Source: Emiliania huxleyi CCMP1516 (Eukaryota; Haptophyta; Isochrysidales; Noelaerhabdaceae). Taken from it: a DNA stretch of 64,000 nucleotides. The notes under the pieces were generated by a model, which saw only the letters and a list, made by a program, of their open reading frames with translations, was not told the origin of the DNA and ran no database searches. Location: the NCBI RefSeq assembly GCF_000372725.1, contig NW_005201381.1, forward strand, positions 349,978-413,977, given 5' to 3'. The translations under genes and the position numbers were made by a program. The first letter of the stretch is position 1; each line of letters opens with the position of its first letter. Of this stretch, positions 10,200 to 19,465 are shown in pieces.

Positions 10200-12164
10200 T
10201 CAGCCCTTGTGGGGGGTGCTGCACTTGTTGGGGTTAGGACAATCAGCGCGCTTATGGCCCGCAGGGCCCACCTTGCCCGCGCACCGCCCGAATTTGCCTT
10301 GGTCGGTGACGAACTGGTCGCACACGTGGTTGTGCTTGCATGTCCCGTCTGGCTTGAGCATCGACGGCACATGCGCCTTGCCCAAGTTCCAAGCTGTGCA
10401 AGGGGCCCCATCACTCGAAAAGCGTCCATTCCACTTCTTTGCGGTGTTGCCTGTCTCCCCGGACCGCGGCTCCCCGCCGCGTGTACGAAAAAAGGCGGAC
10501 TCCTGCACGTTGGGGTACACGGCCGCGAGAATGAGGCGCGCCTCATCCATCATGCCGGCGAGATAGACCTCCTCGGTTGCCTTGCGCAGGGAGAGCGCCC
10601 CGCCAGACTCCTCCACCTTGCGAATGAAGGCGACGAATAGACACACAGCAAGCTGCCATGGATGTCCGCGATCGAGGATCGTCTCGTAGACGACGTACTG
10701 CAGGAAAGCAGTCAGCTCGGTGGGTGACGTGCCCAGTCCAGAAGAAATCATCAGCCACAGGTTGAGTGCGGCCCCAAATTCCGACTCGGTCTTCGGGTAG
10801 ACGATGCGCGCACTGTGAACTGAGGTCGCCCGTTGCGTGGTGGTCGTCCCGGCGTTGAGCGACGCAGTGGTTGACGATTTTGCAACGCCGTCAGCCACCT
10901 CCCGGCTCACCTTGGCGAAAGTGAAGGTATAATCCCCAGTTGGGACGGTTGGACCGTGCTCGGACCCCCCGGCGTCAGGGATTGCAGTCTCCTTGAGCGT
11001 CCTCAGGAGGTCCAGGCTGCGGGTAATGTTCGCAAGCTTTCGGGTTTTCTCTTCCCCCTCTTCCTCGGCCTCGACGCCAGAAAGCTGCTGGGCCAGCTGC
11101 TCGACTGCCTCCATCTGGCAGATGCGTCCGGCGGAGATGGCCTGGACGATATCGCCCTTGGAGGTATCGGCAGTGATGGAGAAGGGCGTGCCCGCGGCTG
11201 GGCGGCGGCGCATCGCCACAAGGGCCTGAAGGGCGTTCGTCCCAAAGATGCGCAGGTAGCGCGGCCGGATGAGGGTGGCAAGAGTGACGGTACTCACGAC
11301 TCCGACGCCTGCCATCGCCGACGCGTTGGTCGCGACAATGGTGATGGTCGGGCACCGTTGATCTGTGTCGTAGGTGCAGGATGCGATCGAGCTGCCACAC
11401 GAAGGGCAAACAGCGCCGACTCCCCCGAGCCCCCCGAGGACTAGTAGCGGGATCATGACAAGGCCGTACTGGTAAACGGCGACGGAAAGCGTGCAAAGCA
11501 GGCCACCGCGGGCTCGGAGAGAGGCGTGGAGGAGGGAGACCGACTCTTCTGAAGGCTCGTCAGCATGAGCACCGCCTCCACGGACTCGGCGGAGCAGGGA
11601 ATCGATCCGGGTCTCAAGCACGTACGTCTTGATGTACGTGTCCATGAAGTAGCCAACGTGCCGCCCCATGGAGCGCGTGGCGAGGTAGATGGCGGAGAAG
11701 GTGAGGAGCACACCTGCATAAGGGCCCATCGCCGCGTAGTCCCGGAACGGCTCGGCAATCGCCGCCGCCCCGTGGCGGAACAAGGGGTACCCTCCACTGA
11801 GGAGGAGGAGGACGCGGACAGGGGTGTAGTCACAGAGTGCGCGAACCTGATAGCCGACACAGTAGACGAAGACGGCCATCCTGAGGAAGAAGAGGAGCTC
11901 AGGTCCCCCGTCACCGCTTGTCACCAGCTCAATCAGGGTGGTACCCAGCAGGTAGAGGAGGACTGCCCCAGCCCCGGCACGGTAGACCCGGCTAGTGAGA
12001 AGGGCTGCAAGACCGTCATAAGCGAGGCCCACGGCGATCGACCAGAGGAATAACGTGAACTCGATCGTAGTGTAGGCCCAGCCCATCAGAGAATCGAGGC
12101 CACTGGCCTCTGGCTCTGCTCCCGCCTGGGATCTCCTATTGCGACCCAGAGCTAAGAGAGACAT
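10200..12164 (-). CDS. 654-aa multi-pass membrane protein with C-terminal Cys/His cluster
   Basis: Uninterrupted frame from ATG 12164. The N-terminal half has about six hydrophobic segments (for example FTLFLWSIAVGLAYDGLAAL, AGAVLLYLLGTTLIELV, LLFFLRMAVFVYCVGYQV, LVMIPLLVLGGLGGVGAV). A luminal-type CPSCGSSIASCTYDTDQRC loop lies between two of them. The C-terminal third is soluble and helical (LNLWLMISSGLGTSPTELTA), and ends with a Cys/His cluster: CTAWNLGKAH, CKHNHVCDQF, GRCAGKVGPAGHKRADCPNP. That spacing recalls the zinc-binding nucleocapsid region of gag-like proteins in algal retroelements (recalled, not searched). Membrane domains fused to such a tail would be unusual. No introns, in contrast to neighbours, which fits a mobile or viral-derived gene. 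No polymerase or integrase is seen beside it. Confidence 0.7.
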   Translation of the reverse strand: MSLLALGRNRRSQAGAEPEASGLDSLMGWAYTTIEFTLFLWSIAVGLAYDGLAALLTSRVYRAGAGAVLLYLLGTTLIELVTSGDGGPELLFFLRMAVFVYCVGYQVRALCDYTPVRVLLLLSGGYPLFRHGAAAIAEPFRDYAAMGPYAGVLLTFSAIYLATRSMGRHVGYFMDTYIKTYVLETRIDSLLRRVRGGGAHADEPSEESVSLLHASLRARGGLLCTLSVAVYQYGLVMIPLLVLGGLGGVGAVCPSCGSSIASCTYDTDQRCPTITIVATNASAMAGVGVVSTVTLATLIRPRYLRIFGTNALQALVAMRRRPAAGTPFSITADTSKGDIVQAISAGRICQMEAVEQLAQQLSGVEAEEEGEEKTRKLANITRSLDLLRTLKETAIPDAGGSEHGPTVPTGDYTFTFAKVSREVADGVAKSSTTASLNAGTTTTQRATSVHSARIVYPKTESEFGAALNLWLMISSGLGTSPTELTAFLQYVVYETILDRGHPWQLAVCLFVAFIRKVEESGGALSLRKATEEVYLAGMMDEARLILAAVYPNVQESAFFRTRGGEPRSGETGNTAKKWNGRFSSDGAPCTAWNLGKAHVPSMLKPDGTCKHNHVCDQFVTDQGKFGRCAGKVGPAGHKRADCPNPNKCSTPHKG

Positions 12165-12591
12165 CGCGAAAACCGCGCCAATAAGTTGCTGCCGATAAGT
12201 TCGCCCAACGGCGGCGCGGCGTGCAATAATTGCAAATAGGAAACCGCGCCAGACCGGCGGCGCCGAAGTGGAACGGCGCCTCGCACGGCGGACACCAGCA
12301 ATATTAATAATTGACTTGAGTCGCCATGGTAGGACGCCGCCCTGAATGATGTTGATGACGGCAAAGCAACCCGAATAATAATAGCCATTGCTCCCTCAGT
12401 GTAAACGACTGTGAATACCGAACTCCCCCGTTCACACCTAGTCACCGTGGCCCAACTGGGGTCAAGCCTGCACTCTCTCCACTCAGTGTATAGTGAGTGA
12501 GCAGCGCACGAGATAAAAACAAAAAAAAATCGGAGCACTCACTGCGCACCCGCTCTCGCCGAGCGCCTGCTCAAAGGCGGTTGCCATTTGC
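12165..12591. other. Divergent intergenic region
   Basis: Lies between the starts of the 654-aa gene (minus) and ARPC3 (plus), so it should hold both promoters. It is locally AT-richer (AATATTAATAATTGA near 12300). No specific promoter element is recognised. Confidence 0.5.
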
Positions 12592-13650
12592 ATGGTCGTT
12601 CACCTTGCGCCCCGTCAGCCGCGTGGCATTGATTCGCTGGTCTCACCGCGTCAATCGTTTGTTTACAGGTCTACCACTCGAGCCTCAACGGCACGGAGAC
12701 CGAGGTTGCCTGCGGCTGTGCGATCCTGCCCCTCAAGACGAGCATCCGCGGGCCTGCCGAGTCGGCGGCAGAAGGTGCACTCCGCCGTCCGGCGCCTGCC
12801 GCCGGCTCAGCCTTTCCGCAGTCAGCCTCGCCGGGCCGCAGGTGAGGAAGATATCGTCGACGAGACGCTCGGTTACTTCAAAGCCAACGTCCTCTTCAAG
12901 CACTTTGAGGTGAAGGGCGCGGCGGACCGAACTCTAATCTACCTGACGCTCTACACGACGCAGTGCCTGAAACGGCTGGAGACGTGCCCGACGCAGGTGC
13001 CACACTCCGCGCCGCTCCCACGCGCTGTGCCGCCACGGGCCGCGCGACGGGGTCACAGCTCGCTCAGACGCATCGTACCTGCGCTCTTGGGCCCTTGGCC
13101 GCACTGCAGCGACACACCATCCACGCTCTCGGGGACCGGGCGCCGCCGCCACGCAGACGGACGGCGTCAAGGCGCTGACGGCGCTGGCGCACGAGGCCTT
13201 CAGTGCGCCGGGCGAGCCGCGCTTCGCCCTCGCCTCCTTCTTCCCCGCCGGAGCAAGCCCGGCAGAGCTCGGTGCGCAACGCCACCTCCCGGCCCCGGAG
13301 GGTCGGACGCGGGCGGGTCGGCGCTGTTGGCGGCGCTGTGATCGGCCTGTCCCCACCGCCGCCTGCGCATCGCGTCTCCCCGAGTAGCCGCCCACTCTTC
13401 CGACCGCCGAAGAGTCCCCCGCGCCGGATCGCAGACCTCTGCCGCGCGTACCTCAAGCAAGCGCGAGAGGAGCTGGGCCGGCGGCTGGCTCTGAAGGTTG
13501 CTGCGACGCACCCCGCGCATCCCGCCCACTCCACCCCCCTGACCGCGACTCCGACCCCTCCCCTCTCCCGAGGTTTACGGCGACAACGGCCCGCCCTCAA
13601 AGCTGTGGATCGCCTTTTCGAAGCGCAAGTTTATGAACAAGGCGTTGTGA
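12592..13650 (+). CDS. ARPC3: Actin-related protein 2/3 complex subunit 3 (p21-Arc)
   Basis: Six exons: 12592-12594, 12669-12774, 12842-12996, 13157-13271, 13435-13496, 13573-13650; 172 aa against about 178 in animals. The first exon codes only the initiator Met. Conserved blocks: VYHSSLNGTETEVACGCAIL, EDIVDETLGYFKANVLFKHF, ADRTLIYLTLYTTQCLKRLE, FSAPGEPRFALASFF, and the C-terminus SKLWIAFSKRKFMNKAL. ARPC3 is a structural subunit of the seven-protein Arp2/3 complex that nucleates branched actin filaments, so it implies actin-based motility or endocytosis. Introns are 74, 67, 160, 163 and 76 nt and all GT-AG, phases 0,1,0,1,0. The Met-only first exon is inferred from frame and the need for an initiator; the rest is secure. 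Confidence 0.95.
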
Positions 13651-13953
13651 GATGTGGGTCATGATGTGCGAGTCCGAGACTGAGAGAGCACTTGAGAGAG
13701 CGGCAGAGCGCCTGCTGCGGTGCCGGTGGGCCCTCAGCCCGCGAACTCTGTGTGTGTACCGCGCCGGCGGCCGCTTGTGTGAAACGATAAAATGAATAGG
13801 GCCGACAAAACTGTCAACTCGCGACGCCAGGGGCCGCAGGCGTGGCCGCGTTGCGATGGGAAGCTCTGCCCTGGCGGGAACCGCGCGTGCCGCCTCGCCG
13901 CCATCCGCCAGCAGTTGAAGCAGCACATCGCCGTGCGCCGAGCCACATCCCTG
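13651..13953. other. Convergent 3' spacer
   Basis: Between the stop codons of ARPC3 (plus) and the 413-aa membrane protein (minus). No separate gene seen. Confidence 0.6.
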
Positions 13954-15195
13954 CTACATCCACGTGGCAGCGGCCGCGACGATGCTGGCCAACGAGAAGA
14001 GCAGTAGCGCCGCGCGCGCGGACCGCGCAGGCAGGGAGAGGTGCCCATCGCTGTTGAGAGCGGCGGCAAGGCCGGTGAGCAGAAAGAGGGCGGCGGGAAT
14101 GGCAGCGGCCGGGAGCAGCCGGCCAGACACCTCAAGCTTTCTCTGGCCGTCCGCAGCGCCGGTGGCCGAGATCGTGCCCAGCGGCACCCAGCGGCCGAGC
14201 GCGCCGATTGCGAGGAGCGGCGCCTGCCAGCCCGTGTGCTCGGCATCGATGGTGACGTACGCGAGCACGCCCACCTGAGAGCGAGGGCGCGGGCACGCGT
14301 GGGCCCCGAAGGCGTACGAGAGCTTCTCGGAGGCGTCTCGGAACGTCTCCACCTCGTGCTGCTGCAGGAGGTCGGGCTTTTGCTTCAGAGCGCTGCGAAG
14401 CGCGGACCGCGCCGAGGGCGCGACGACGGGCATGCTCTCCCACGTGTCCGCCGTCTCCGGCACGCCCACGCACAGCGCGGCGAGCAGCAGCGCCAAGAGA
14501 ACCGGCAGCGAGTGGGAAGGCCCTGCCGCCGCCGCCACGACAAGCGCGACGCCGCTGCAAATTGCAAGGCGCCGGGGGAGGGCGCGCGGCTCCTCCGGCG
14601 CGGAGGCGCCGCCCTCCCACGTGGCGACCAGCTCGCGCCACAGCGAGGCGGGAGACAGCTCCTCCGGCGTCGGCCGAACCGACCATGCAAGGGCACCGAA
14701 GGAGAGGAGCGCGGGCAACCGCATCGACTCGGGCAGTGCCAGTCGGAGTGCACTGCAGCCTACTGCGGAGTAGCCGAGGCGCGCCGCTGTCGGCGCAGCC
14801 TCCCACCGCTGCACCAGCCCCGCACCGGGCAGCCGCTTCCAATCCGCATCACTCAGCTGGGACAGCCAAGGCGGCGCGCGATCGGCGAGCGCGCCAGACA
14901 AGAGGTAGACGGCCGTGCCGACCGTGTCGTCTGCCAGAGGGAGGACCGAGAGGTCTTCGGGAGGCAGCCAATCGCCGTACTTCTTGCGCAACTCCCGCTC
15001 GACTCCTTCAACGGAGCCGTGTCGGTGCAGCAGTTTGCGCGTGTCCGGCTGCCGCTTGTCGATGCCGTGCGCCTCATAGAAGCGGGACAGGCGGTAACTC
15101 AGCGCAGACTCACGCGTCCGCATCGTGCCAGCGTACGCAGTGTACAGCACGAACCCCACCAGCGCTGATTTCAGAGCAAGGGTTGGCACTGTCAT
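13954..15195 (-). CDS. Unidentified membrane protein, 413 aa
   Basis: Single exon from ATG 15195. An N-terminal helix (ALKSALVGFVLYTAYAG) precedes a soluble segment with a YRLSRFYEAHGIDKRQ ... LRKKYGDW pattern, which resembles the FYE-H...KYG element seen in various protist proteins (recalled, not searched). The middle and C-terminus contain several further hydrophobic stretches, including SHSLPVLLALLLAALCVGV, AAAIPAALFLLTGLAAAL and AALLLFSLASIVAAAATWM at the very end. The upstream frame continues past 15195 without ATG, so a 5' exon is possible. Codon use matches the neighbouring genes. Function unknown; an endomembrane location is only an inference from the hydrophobic segments. Confidence 0.7.
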   Translation of the reverse strand: MTVPTLALKSALVGFVLYTAYAGTMRTRESALSYRLSRFYEAHGIDKRQPDTRKLLHRHGSVEGVERELRKKYGDWLPPEDLSVLPLADDTVGTAVYLLSGALADRAPPWLSQLSDADWKRLPGAGLVQRWEAAPTAARLGYSAVGCSALRLALPESMRLPALLSFGALAWSVRPTPEELSPASLWRELVATWEGGASAPEEPRALPRRLAICSGVALVVAAAAGPSHSLPVLLALLLAALCVGVPETADTWESMPVVAPSARSALRSALKQKPDLLQQHEVETFRDASEKLSYAFGAHACPRPRSQVGVLAYVTIDAEHTGWQAPLLAIGALGRWVPLGTISATGAADGQRKLEVSGRLLPAAAIPAALFLLTGLAAALNSDGHLSLPARSARAALLLFSLASIVAAAATWM

Positions 15196-16531
15196 TAGCA
15201 CAAGGCCTTCCTCGAGTGGCGCCCGATGCTTCACTCATGCTTCGGTGTGAAGGGCCTCCAGGGCTCGCACTTCAACCTCTCACAGGCCAGCGCACAGCGC
15301 CATAGGAGGTATTTTCTTCTCAATAACAAGGCTGTGAATCACGCCCGCTGAAACAGTTGGCGGGGATTTTTTTGCGCCAGTCAATAGAGCATGAAAATAC
15401 CTTTCAGACGGTACCTTTCTGTCCTCCAGAGTCGAAGAACTCGTCCGGTGGCTGGCCGCCAAAGTGGCTGGACGGCGCCGCGGCGCACACTGGTGAGCCG
15501 CGGAGCACACTGCGGGAGCTGTCCTCGGCGCAGCCGATCGGCTCCCGCGGCCTGGATGGTGGCAGTGGCACTCTCTGAGGCTCCCTGTACCCTGATTTTT
15601 TCAGTGTATGTGGCTCTTACGTACATTCCCGTAGGAGGACTCTGCTGACTGACACGGTTTGTCTGGATCCCTTGTCTGCGTTTCTGACGTGGGGACTGAA
15701 TTTGGTTACGGTGGATCGTTGGTCGACGTCTGCTTGCCTGCGCCTTCCCCACCCCCATCAGCGCCGTCGCCTTCGTGTGCCTGAGGGTATGGGGGTGGGC
15801 GCCACCCTGGGGCTACCCATAGCATCGTCGGCTCAGTGATGGGTATCCACTCTTGCCCCCGAGCAATCAAACGGTACCTCACTCAAGCCGCGAGGCGTCG
15901 AGAGCCGAGCTCGAACGGCGCGGCGAGGCTGGTGCGAGCGAGGGTGAGGGCGAGGACGAGTCGGAGGACGAGGACTTTGGGGGGGGGCGAGGCGTCCGAG
16001 TCGGACAGCGTGGAGGAGGAGGAGGAAGGGGAGGAGAGCGAGGAGGAGGGGGGCGCTGCCACATCTGAACGAGCACGGCCCGAAAACAGGGACACGTACT
16101 AGTACTGTGCCGCTGCACACGAATGCTTGAGGTGGTACTCCAGTGGCACGCGCGCCGCAGCGCGGCGCGTGCGGCCGTCAGGAGCGGATCCGTCAGTTAG
16201 TTGTGTTTACGCCGGGATCGTGTCCTGAGTAACCTGGGCAACCATTCGGGGCCATTTTTGTTAACACCCTCGCCCTCGCCCTTGTGTGGTTCCACCCTAA
16301 AAGGACGTCCTCGTCGCCGCGAGAGGAACCCCCGTGTGAATGGTTTGTTAAAAGACAGAGGAACCCCCGTTGCACACCTCTTGAGGCGACGAAAGTCGCG
16401 GGGCAAATTCATCGTGCTGGCTATCGCCCGCGGCCCCCTCTCAGCCCACCAAAATCCCCCCCCCCCCCCCCAGATGCGCGATGGAGATCTGTATCTCTGA
16501 GAGCAGGAGGAGCGTGGTGGTCTAGGCGGCA
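15196..16531. other. Intergenic region with a short dispersed repeat
   Basis: Positions 15298-15341 (GCGCCATAGGAGGTATTTTC and following) are nearly repeated at 24290-24336. A Glu-rich frame at 15836-16102 could be an exon fragment but has no supporting features. A run of 16 C lies at 16457-16472. Confidence 0.45.
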
Positions 16532-16921
16532 TCACATGACCGAGCAGCCACACGTCTTGTTCGAGCAGGGAGATCCGTTGGTGGCTGGCCAATAGCCGAC
16601 CCAGGCCACTAGGGGCACGCTCAGGCAACATATCACGAACGTCGTGCAGCAAATGATGAGAAAAAAGATGCTTGCGCCCAGGGCGACCGTCGCAAGAATG
16701 CCCGGCTCGATCACCCGGAGGTATTCTCCGACCCGCTCAACGTCCACCTCCAGCTTTCGCCTGCTGCCTCCGCTCTCTCCCTGGCCTGTAGGCGCATTGA
16801 CGTCAGGATCGATGTTGTGGGATGTTGGCCGAGATGAAATCGCTGCCGGAAGTGGTAGAGGCGACGCAGCGCCACTCGAGAGGAGAAACGTCGCTGCTAC
16901 GATGAACGAGCTTGGTTGCAT
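16532..16921 (-). CDS. Small single-pass membrane protein, 129 aa
   Basis: Starts MQPSSFIVAATFLLSSGAAS, a likely signal peptide, followed by a Ser/Arg-rich extracellular or luminal stretch. One long hydrophobic span (PGILATVALGASIFFLIICC and on through CCLSVPLVAWVGYW) follows, then a short Cys-rich tail (CSNKTCGCSVM). Uninterrupted. No family recognised. Length and topology would fit a small endomembrane protein. Confidence 0.55.
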   Translation of the reverse strand: MQPSSFIVAATFLLSSGAASPLPLPAAISSRPTSHNIDPDVNAPTGQGESGGSRRKLEVDVERVGEYLRVIEPGILATVALGASIFFLIICCTTFVICCLSVPLVAWVGYWPATNGSPCSNKTCGCSVM

Positions 16922-17089
16922 GATGGCTGGCTCAGGAACGAGGAAGCCGGTCTGCGCGAGCTTTTGACGGACGGCGCGAAAGAGAGGCGCGGCTCAAAAA
17001 ACATGCCAATTCGACCGGCGATCTTATTTTACGATCCATTTTGACAGAAAGAAGCGACGCGCGCGCAATATTGTTCACACATAGTCGAC

Positions 17090-17106
17090 CCCCCCCCCCC
17101 CCCCCC
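17090..17106. repeat. Poly-C tract
   Basis: Seventeen consecutive C residues directly 3' of the oxygenase stop codon (minus strand poly-G). Similar C or G runs occur at 16457, 48128 and 59818. Confidence 0.9.
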
Positions 17107-17107
17107 G

Positions 17108-18600
17108 TTAGCTTCGATACCTGCGTCGCCACGCCATGTAGTTGACGAGGGCCGCTGGGCAATCGGCAGTCGGCAGGTCCTCCACGCTGCTACCCTGCAG
17201 CTCGGCAAGTGCCGTCTCCCGCCCCTCGGCCGCCGCTCGCCGCCTCTCCTCCCGCGTGTCGATGATCGCCTCGCCGCGGCAGCGGAAGAGAAACGGCAAA
17301 CCGACGCGCTCCTCGCCCTCCTCCGGCGCCAGCACGCGATGGCGGCACGAAGTGTACTCGCCTAGTGTGTGCATGGGGACTGAATGTGCACGGCATGTGT
17401 GTTCGGCGCCTCGCGTCAACCCAAAGGTACGAATACCGTGAATACGGCTGCAATATGGCCGAAACAGCCGAGTTCGTCGTCCCGGGTCCTATTCGAATCA
17501 GGGTCTGAGTCCCGCATCTAGGTGTACGCGCCGCCGCTCACCGCCGCCAGCGTGTCCCCCACCATCACAGTGAGCAGGCCCTCCGTCTCCTCCGCCGCCT
17601 CCCCCTGCCCCCCCTCCAGATCCACCCAACGGCGGCTACTCTGGCGGAACGCCTGCAGCCCGGGCACAGAAGCGCGAGGGTCGAGGGTCAGCAGGCCGAC
17701 GTCGTTGTGCTCCTCGCAGGCGACCCGCCGCCCGCTGGCCAGAGTGACGAAGCCGGGCGCGTCGCTCTTGTACCGGCAAGCCCGCAAGCCCGAATGCCTA
17801 CTCACATCGTCCGGTTCAGCGTCGGCAGCTCTCTTGTTCTGGAAGGGCGCAAAGCCCGCGTGCCGCAGCGGCGGGCAGCCCGCATGCGCCTCAAGCGCCT
17901 CCTTCGATGTCGCCGCCGCCGCCGCCTCCTCCTCCGCTTCTATCGCCGCCTCGGCCTCCTCCTCCTCCGCCGCCGCCGCCGCCCCCTCCTCCGCCGGCAG
18001 CTGCGGGTCGAGGAGCGAGGCGAAGAAGCCAGGGCTGGCTCCGAGGTCGGAGGCCACGTGCGCGAGCAGCACGCGGGCGACCCGGTCGAGGGTGGCCATG
18101 CTCCGCTCCGCCAGCGGCGTCAGCGCAGGCTCCGCCGCGTCGCCGCCACGGAGCGCTGGGTACACTCCTCGTCCTCGTCCTCCCTTCACGAGGCGCAGCT
18201 CCAGCTGCTCGCGGTTGCGGCCGCGCGCGAAGCCGGCGAGCGTCCCGCTCGCAGGCCCATACGCGCCCGCCTCCTCCAGCTTGCGTGCTTCGGGCGCGGC
18301 AAACCACGCGGCGGCCGCTGCCTCTGTCTGCCGCAGCAGCGCCGCCATGTCGGGCGGAAGGGCGAGCTGAGCATATCCGTCTCGGCGCAGCCGCGCGCAA
18401 AAGAGGTGAGCGCAAGCCCGACCGGCCAACAGTGGCGCTAGTTCCAGCGGCGGGTCATCGACGTCTCTCTCATTGCCGTCGGCCGCCGCTATGGCTCGCC
18501 CTGCGACGAACTTGCGGCGAGCTGGCCCGCCCTGCGAGCCGACCCGGAAGGCGGCGATGAGATCGTCTTTCGTAGGCCTAGCGGCGTCCGAGTCTGGCAT
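17108..18600 (-). CDS. 2-oxoglutarate/Fe(II)-dependent oxygenase-like protein
   Basis: Two exons, 17532-18600 and 17108-17361, 440 aa. The core resembles the isopenicillin-N-synthase/2OG oxygenase fold: HNDVGLLTLDPRASVPGLQA gives the H-x-D iron ligands near residue 298, VMVGDTLAAVSGG follows, and exon 2 opens with EYTSCRHRVLAPEEGEERVG, giving the distal His and the Arg expected to bind 2-oxoglutarate. The N-terminal half has the usual helical DAARPTKDDLI and RRDGYAQLALPPDMAALL segments. An Ala/Glu-rich insert (about 205-235) interrupts the domain. The 170-nt intron is GC-AG, and its first bases GCGCGTACACCT nearly match the start of exon 2, GCGAGTACACTT. Without splicing the frame stops before the second His, so the join is strongly supported. 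Substrate unknown. Confidence 0.82.
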
Positions 18601-19465
18601 GGCATGCTAAAAGGAAGAAAGAGATCGAGAATTTTCATGTGCTCTCAGAAGGGGGCGACCGCGAGGTGGCATGAAGGTCGCAGCGAGAATCGGCGAGAGA
18701 CTGCGAAGAGAGATAGGAAGAGGCGGACGCCCAAGGGTGGGCGACGGCTAGCGCATCACACCCCTCTCCTTAAAATCCCTGTGTGGTGGCGGCGTGCCGT
18801 CCTCCCATCCCTCCCTTGGGTTGTCCGTTCTCTTTCTTTCTTTCAAAAGCGGCTCTAAGTGCACTCAACCGGGGTGGTCTTCGACGGAAGGTTCGGGAGA
18901 TGAGGTCCTGGAAGTTTGTTTCTGCCGAGATATATGTGGATGGAAGAGCTGACTGGATGGACAGAAGAGCTGTTCCTGTACACTCTGTAGGATTTTTGCT
19001 AAGGTTCCACATGCCCACGGCGGGCTCCCACCACCCACGAGCCACGTGTTGTTTGGCGCGACACGGAGCGGGGCTGGGCAGGGTTCACCCACCCACACGA
19101 CAGGCAGGGAGGGTCCCAGCCAGGGATTCCTCTCTCGTATAGGCCACAGGTTGCACCCGGCGGCACGGGGGCAGGCGCGGGCCTCCTAGGATTCCTACTG
19201 GTTGCGCTCTCCTAGTTCTCCTGCTCCGGACAAAAGGGACAACAACAAGTTCGCAGCACGTTCGGTGGCCACTGGCGGTCGGTGGAAAAAAAGTTGCGGG
19301 ATGTCTGTGGGCCCGAGAGCGATATGCCATGTCCGCCTTGCGTTGTTTCATAACATCGAAGGCTAAGCTCAAAAAAAGTTTTTGCTGTGCATCGGCCTGA
19401 AACGAGAGAGGCTGCCCCCAGAACAGCCAGCCGACAGCCCGGTGCGCCCAAGTGTGCCCGCTCCA
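18601..19465. repeat. Intergenic region with a full-length dispersed repeat copy (18655-18846)
   Basis: 18655-18846 reads GAGGTGGCATGAAGGTCGCA, then GGGTGGGCGACGGCTAGCGC, then CCTTAAAATCCCTGTGTGGT, ending in a TTTC-rich tail. The same sequence recurs at 25010-25230 (minus), 36706-36910 (minus), 44138-44220, 46138-46297 and 61605-61660. The remainder (18850-19465) has no supported gene and should contain the promoter of the plus-strand gene at 19466. Confidence 0.75.

Noticed and set aside
14041..15168. 375-codon plus-strand frame
   Set aside because: Antisense of the membrane protein at 13954-15195, whose hydrophobic segments are coherent.
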